A DNA stretch of 64,000 nt from Streptomyces melanogenes (GTDB lineage Bacteria; Actinomycetota; Actinomycetes; Streptomycetales; Streptomycetaceae), in contig NZ_BMTS01000002.1 of the NCBI RefSeq assembly GCF_014649795.1, positions 186,001 to 250,000 of the forward strand, read 5' to 3'. Of this stretch, positions 60,352-64,000 are shown piece after piece (the first letter of the stretch is position 1; each line of letters begins with the position of its first letter). The translations under genes were made by a program, and so were the position numbers. The notes under the pieces were generated by a model. The model did no database searches and was not told where the DNA came from. It saw only the letters and a list, made by a program, of their open reading frames with translations.

Positions 60352-60662
60352 GGGTTTCCTCCGGGCGGCAGATCGGGGCGGCGGTTCAGGGCTGCGGGAT
60401 CGCCTTGCGGCTTCGGCGGCCGGCCGGTTTCCGTCCGGGCGGCGGCGCTCCTCGGGGGAGGCGGGGGAAGGGGTGATTGTAGTCAGGGGTTCGGGGGTGG
60501 TCGAACGAATTTCCCGGCGGCCGTCCCTGACCGTGGGCGAACCCTTAGGGACCGGGGTCCTACCCGTAGGGGATGGCGTTGGACCAGAGGTGGACACGGG
60601 GGCGCTCCTGGTTCCGACCGCAGAGCGATGAAACGCGGGGGGCCCGGGAGCACCATGGATAC
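60352..60662. other. 311-bp divergent gap upstream of helD
   Basis: No convincing gene. The frame of helD stays open here but the sequence is Pro/Arg-rich shadow coding. An imperfect palindrome TAGGGACCGGGGTCCTA (60547-60563) may be an operator. Both the helD promoter and that of the small gene at 60663 must lie here. Confidence 0.4.
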
Positions 60663-60854
60663 ATGAGCACCGTGACCTGCACCTCCGCGCCCACCGTCCC
60701 CGCCCCCAGGGGCGCCACCGCCACCGGGGCCCCGCACTCGCCGCACCGCGTCGGCAACGCCCTGCGCGCCTGCAAGGCGTTCGCGGGCGCCGCGCTGAGC
60801 GTCGTCGTCCTCGGGGAGTACTCGGAAGAGGCGGGCGTGCGCCGCCGCCACTGA
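60663..60854 (+). CDS. Small hypothetical protein
   Basis: 63 residues (MSTVTCTSAPTVPAPRGA at the start). Ala/Pro-rich N-terminal half, then RVGNALRACKAFAGAALSVV, a moderately hydrophobic stretch with one Cys, and EYSEEAGVRRRH at the end. No ribosome-binding site stands out. I have a recollection of a comparable small gene at this place in other streptomycetes, but the call rests on position and codon bias only. Confidence 0.5.
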   Translation: MSTVTCTSAPTVPAPRGATATGAPHSPHRVGNALRACKAFAGAALSVVVLGEYSEEAGVRRRH

Positions 60855-60941
60855 GCCCCGCGCGCCACCGGAACCGCCCGGACCGCCCGGGGCCGCCGAG
60901 CCTGTCCCCTCCGGATCGTGTGATCCTCTAGGGTCACGGCC

Positions 60942-62144
60942 GTGAAGTACCGGACCGTGATCGACCGTTCACTCCTCGTCACGCCCGCGACAGGCGCCGT
61001 CCTGCTCGCCCTCTCCCTCGCCGCGCTGACAGCGCTCTGCGCCGCACTCCGCATCCCCATGGCGGACGCCCTGGTCTACCGGGCGGAGGGCGCGGCCGTC
61101 GCGCACGGCACCGAGCTGTACGGCTTCACCGTCACCCGCTGGCACCTGCCCGCCACGTACCCCCCGTTCGCCGCGATCCTCTTCGTGCCGACCGCCTGGC
61201 TTCCCGTGCCGGTGCTCAAGGCCGCCTTCGCCGTCGGCAACGCGCTGCTGCTCGCCCTCCTGGTGCGGCTGTCCTGCCGTTTCGCCCGGATCGCGCCCCG
61301 TCCCGCCGTCCTGCTCGCGGCCACGGCCGCCGGGCTCTGGCTTGAACCGGTGTTCCAGACGCTGCTGTTCGGCCAGATCAACCTCGCCCTGACCTGCCTG
61401 GTCCTGTGGGACCTGACCCGCCCGCCGGGCTCCCTCGGCAAGGGCTTCGGGGTCGGCATCGCGGCGGGCATCAAGCTCACGCCCGCGCTGTTCCTGTTGT
61501 ACGCGCTGCTCACCGGAAGACGGAGGGAGGCGGCGACGGGGGCGGCCACGTTCGCCGGGACGGTGGTTTTCGGCGCGCTCGTCCTGCCGGGCGCCAGCGC
61601 GGACTTCTGGACCCGGCGGCTCTATGAGACCGACCGCGTCGGCAAGGCGTGGATCGTCGACAACCAGTCGCTCCAGGGCCTGGTGGCGCGGCTGCTGCAC
61701 ACGCCCGGGCCGGGGGTGGTGTGGGTAGGGGTGACGGCCGTCGTGGGGGCAGCGGGGCTGTGGACGGCCCGGCGCGCGGACGAACGCTGGGGCGTCCTGG
61801 TCACGGCCCTCACGGCCCTGCTCGTCTCACCGATCAGCTGGTCGCACCACTGGGTGTGGTGCGTGCCGCTGGTGGCGGTGCTGGTGGCCGAGGGCCGGAC
61901 CCGCACCGCCGTCGCCGTCGCGGCCGTCTTCGCCGGGCGAACGCTGTGGCTGGTGCCGCACGAGGGGGACCTGGACCTCCACCTCCCCTGGTGGCAACAG
62001 CCGCTGGCGTCACCGTACGCGCTGCTGGGGATCGTGGTGTCGGCCCAGGTTGCCTTTCGTCTGCGGCCCGGTGGTGGGCTGGTCGCGCAGTTCCCCGCGC
62101 CCCTGGGTAGTCCGCCGCAGCCGGAGAACTCAGCTCAGCCATAG
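60942..62144 (+). CDS. GT87/DUF2029 mannosyltransferase-like membrane protein, C-terminus from a repeat
   Basis: 400 residues from GTG 60942. About ten membrane helices; the extracytoplasmic loop after helix 1 has FTVTRWHLPATYPPFAAILF with YPPF as in GT87 polyprenol-phosphate mannosyltransferases, followed by QTLLFGQINLALTCLVLWDL and GIKLTPALFLLYALLTGRR. It likely adds mannose from a lipid carrier to a cell-envelope glycolipid. The last ~28 residues (from FRLRPGGGLVAQFPAP) are encoded by repeat copy 9 and are probably recent. Confidence 0.85.
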   Translation: MKYRTVIDRSLLVTPATGAVLLALSLAALTALCAALRIPMADALVYRAEGAAVAHGTELYGFTVTRWHLPATYPPFAAILFVPTAWLPVPVLKAAFAVGNALLLALLVRLSCRFARIAPRPAVLLAATAAGLWLEPVFQTLLFGQINLALTCLVLWDLTRPPGSLGKGFGVGIAAGIKLTPALFLLYALLTGRRREAATGAATFAGTVVFGALVLPGASADFWTRRLYETDRVGKAWIVDNQSLQGLVARLLHTPGPGVVWVGVTAVVGAAGLWTARRADERWGVLVTALTALLVSPISWSHHWVWCVPLVAVLVAEGRTRTAVAVAAVFAGRTLWLVPHEGDLDLHLPWWQQPLASPYALLGIVVSAQVAFRLRPGGGLVAQFPAPLGSPPQPENSAQP

Positions 62145-62203
62145 TCCTTTAGGGGCGCGGGGAACTGCGCGACCAGTTGGGGACGGGCCGCAGACACAAA
62201 CGA
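62055..62203. repeat. Nested palindromic intergenic element, copy 9 (overlaps a gene end)
   Basis: TTCGTCTGCGGCCC / GGGCCGCAGAC middle arms and GCGCAGTTCCCCGCGCCCCT (62086-62105) / AGGGGCGCGGGGAACTGCGC (about 62152-62171) inner arms. The left half is read through by the GT87 gene, which stops at 62144 inside the element; the right half ends 4 bp before the XPB stop. Confidence 0.9.
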
Positions 62204-62206
62204 ACC

Positions 62207-63856
62207 TCAGCCCAAGTCCCCCGTCAGCAAATCGTCCGCATCCACGATCCGATACGCATACCCCTGCTCCGCCAAGAACCGCTGCCGATGCGCCGCGAAG
62301 TCCTGGTCGAGCGTGTCGCGCGCCACCACGGAGTAGAAGTGCGCCTGGTGGCCGTCCGCCTTCGGGCGCAGCACCCGGCCGAGGCGCTGGGCCTCCTCCT
62401 GGCGCGACCCGAACGTGCCGGACACCTGGATCGCGACCGTCGCCTCCGGCAGGTCGATCGAGAAGTTCGCGACCTTGGAGACGACCAGCACGGAGATCTC
62501 GCCCTGCCGGAACGACTCGAAGAGCTTCTCGCGCTGGGAGTTGGGCGTCTCGCCCTTGATCACCGGCGCGTTCAGATGCTCGCCCAGCTCGTCGAGCTGG
62601 TCGATGTACTGCCCGATGACAAGGATCTGCTGCCCCGCGAACTTCCGTACCAGCGCCTCCGTGACCTTCCGCTTGGTCGCGGTCGTCGCACAGAACCGGT
62701 ACTTCTCCTCCGCCTCGGCCGTCGCGTACGCCAGCCGCTCGGAGTCGGTCAGATTGACGCGGACCTCCACGCAGTCGGCGGGCGCGATGTAGCCCTGCGC
62801 CTCGATCTCCTTCCACGGCGCGTCGAACCGCTTCGGCCCGATGAGCGAGAAGACGTCCGACTCGCGCCCGTCCTCCCGTACGAGCGTGGCGGTGAGCCCG
62901 AGGCGGCGGCGCGCCTGGAGGTCGGCGGTGAACTTGAAGACGGGCGCGGGCAGCAGATGCACCTCGTCGTAGACGATCAGGCCCCAGTCACGGGAGTCGA
63001 AGAGTTCGAGGTGCGGATAGACGCCCTTACGGCGGGTCGTCAGGACCTGGTACGTGGCGATGGTGACCGGGCGGATCTCCTTGCGCGTACCGCTGTACTC
63101 GCCGATCTCGTCCTCGGTCAGCGAGGTGCGCTTGACCAGCTCGTGCTTCCACTGCCGGGCCGAGACGGTGTTGGTGACGAGGATGAGGGTGGTGGCTTTG
63201 GCCTGCGCCATGGCGCCCGCCCCGACCAGCGTCTTTCCGGCGCCGCAGGGCAGCACGACCACGCCGGAGCCGCCGTGCCAGAACCCCTCGACGGCCTGCT
63301 TCTGGTACGGCCGCAGCGCCCAGCCGTCCTCCGCGAGCTCGATGGGGTGCGCCTCGCCGTCCACGTACCCCGCGAGGTCCTCGGCGGGCCAGCCGAGCTT
63401 CAGCAGGGTCTGCTTGATCTGGCCGCGCTCGGAGGGGTGCACGGCGACGGTGTCCGCGTCGATCCGGGCGCCGACCAGCGGCACGACCTTCTTCGACCGC
63501 AGGATCTCTTCCAGGACCGGCCGGTCGGTGGTGGTCAGGACCAGGCCGTGGACGGGGTGCTTGCTCAGCGTCAGCCGCCCGTACCGCGCCATCGTCTCGG
63601 CGACGTCGACGAGCAGGGCGTGCGGGACGGGGTAGCGCGAGAACTCGACGAGCGCGTCCACCACCTGCTCGGCGTCGTGCCCGGCCGCGCGCGCGTTCCA
63701 CAGCCCGAGCGGGGTCAGCCGGTAGGTGTGGATGTGCTCCGGCGCGCGCTCCAGCTCCGCGAACGGCGCGATGGCCCGGCGGCAGGCGTCGGCCTGCTCG
63801 TGGTCGACTTCCAGGAGCAGGGTCTTGTCCGACTGGACGATCAGTGGCCCGTTCAC
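62207..63856 (-). CDS. XPB-type DNA repair helicase
   Basis: 549 residues from GTG 63856 (GGAGGG 9 bp upstream). N-terminal damage-recognition-like region (about 1-185), then SF2 motor: RPYQKQAVEGFW (Q-like motif), VVLPCGAGKTLVG (Walker A), VTNTVSARQWKHEL, IVYDEVHLLPAP (DEVH), GLTATLVREDG, and the second RecA domain with SKVANFSIDLP and QRLGRVLRPK (motif VI). Bacterial XPB homologues unwind or translocate DNA in repair; in actinobacteria they pair with a helicase-associated protein, whose end lies next upstream. Confidence 0.93.
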   Translation of the reverse strand: MNGPLIVQSDKTLLLEVDHEQADACRRAIAPFAELERAPEHIHTYRLTPLGLWNARAAGHDAEQVVDALVEFSRYPVPHALLVDVAETMARYGRLTLSKHPVHGLVLTTTDRPVLEEILRSKKVVPLVGARIDADTVAVHPSERGQIKQTLLKLGWPAEDLAGYVDGEAHPIELAEDGWALRPYQKQAVEGFWHGGSGVVVLPCGAGKTLVGAGAMAQAKATTLILVTNTVSARQWKHELVKRTSLTEDEIGEYSGTRKEIRPVTIATYQVLTTRRKGVYPHLELFDSRDWGLIVYDEVHLLPAPVFKFTADLQARRRLGLTATLVREDGRESDVFSLIGPKRFDAPWKEIEAQGYIAPADCVEVRVNLTDSERLAYATAEAEEKYRFCATTATKRKVTEALVRKFAGQQILVIGQYIDQLDELGEHLNAPVIKGETPNSQREKLFESFRQGEISVLVVSKVANFSIDLPEATVAIQVSGTFGSRQEEAQRLGRVLRPKADGHQAHFYSVVARDTLDQDFAAHRQRFLAEQGYAYRIVDADDLLTGDLG

Positions 63857-63926
63857 GTACCTACATCCCTCCGCAGGTGCCAAACCTCCAGTGTGCCTCA
63901 GTCGGGCGTGGCCGGGGCCCGTCCGC

Positions 63927-64000
63927 TCAGGCCGGATCGTCGGCGAGCTCCGCGACTCCCGTGATCCGGTGCAGGGGGTACGTGCGGACCTCGTCGGCCG
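63927..64000 (-). CDS. End of the XPB-associated protein gene (partial)
   Basis: Only the last 23-24 codons are in the window; translated end ADEVRTYPLHRITGVAELAD then DPA and TGA at 63927-63929. YPLHRITGV resembles the C-terminus of helicase-associated (XPB/Ssl2 N-term-like) proteins that lie upstream of XPB in actinomycetes. The rest is outside. Confidence 0.6.
   Translation of the reverse strand, partial: ADEVRTYPLHRITGVAELADDPA

Noticed and set aside
60480..60600. Rifamycin-associated element upstream of helD
   Set aside because: I could not match it with confidence from memory; only an unassigned dyad is reported.

Overview
The window is chromosomal DNA from a high-GC actinomycete, almost certainly a Streptomyces. 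The evidence is codon use with G or C at nearly every third position, GTG starts, lipobox and twin-arginine secretion signals, and a gene order (phoR-phoP, carD, ispD, ispF, cysS, rlmB, DoxX, msiK ... cdgB, nagA-nagK, otsB-otsA, thrC, csp, groEL2, murQ, helD, XPB) that I recognise from memory as the Streptomyces core. No phage, transposase, integrase, CRISPR array or biosynthetic cluster is visible.

Layout. 1-1493: end of a phosphate-type sensor kinase and its response regulator. 1561-9100: a lipoprotein, CarD, the isoprenoid pair ispD/ispF, cysS, rlmB and a DoxX membrane protein. 9366-12201: a sugar nucleotidyltransferase, a small secreted protein, the shared sugar-import ATPase MsiK and tRNA-Thr(UGU). 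12305-16639: the most accessory-looking stretch, with an Mrr-nuclease/TerD fusion and a WhiJ-like regulator module. 16591-24775: acetyltransferase, aminoglycoside-type kinase, rhomboid, DsbA-like lipoprotein, redox enzymes (one behind a SoxR box) and a pentapeptide protein. 25143-31689: a SenR-SenS-HbpS redox/haem sensing set, two secreted metallopeptidases and TerD. 31861-36344: ArfB-like factor, flavin reductase, the diguanylate cyclase CdgB and a CBM-like membrane protein. 36432-41112: PfkB kinase, nagA, nagK and a divergent orphan sugar-binding lipoprotein. 41240-49510: otsB, otsA, gpgS, a SAM riboswitch with thrC, a MoaD-like carrier, a cold-shock protein and CIRCE-controlled groEL2. 49605-64000: murQ with an RpiR regulator, small conserved genes, CutC, a secreted hydrolase, an MFS exporter with an ArsR regulator, HelD, a GT87 mannosyltransferase-like protein and an XPB helicase.

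How the genes fit together. Amino-sugar use is the strongest theme: DasR-type dre sites lie before msiK, nagK-nagA, the sugar-binding protein and, unexpectedly, cutC, and murQ with its regulator lies close by. A second theme is redox and stress sensing: SoxR box, HbpS-SenS-SenR, CIRCE, HelD and TerD. A third is nucleotide signalling: a perfect CRP-type palindrome lies before the c-di-GMP synthase cdgB.

Repeats. Nine copies of a nested palindromic element (arm GCGCAGTTCCCCGCGCCCCT) sit after gene ends, mostly between convergent genes and never between divergent ones. One copy supplies the last codons of a gene. A second small repeat family occurs once between genes and once inside the signal-peptide coding region of the sugar-binding protein. 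Motif assignments were made by eye and from memory; no database search was run.
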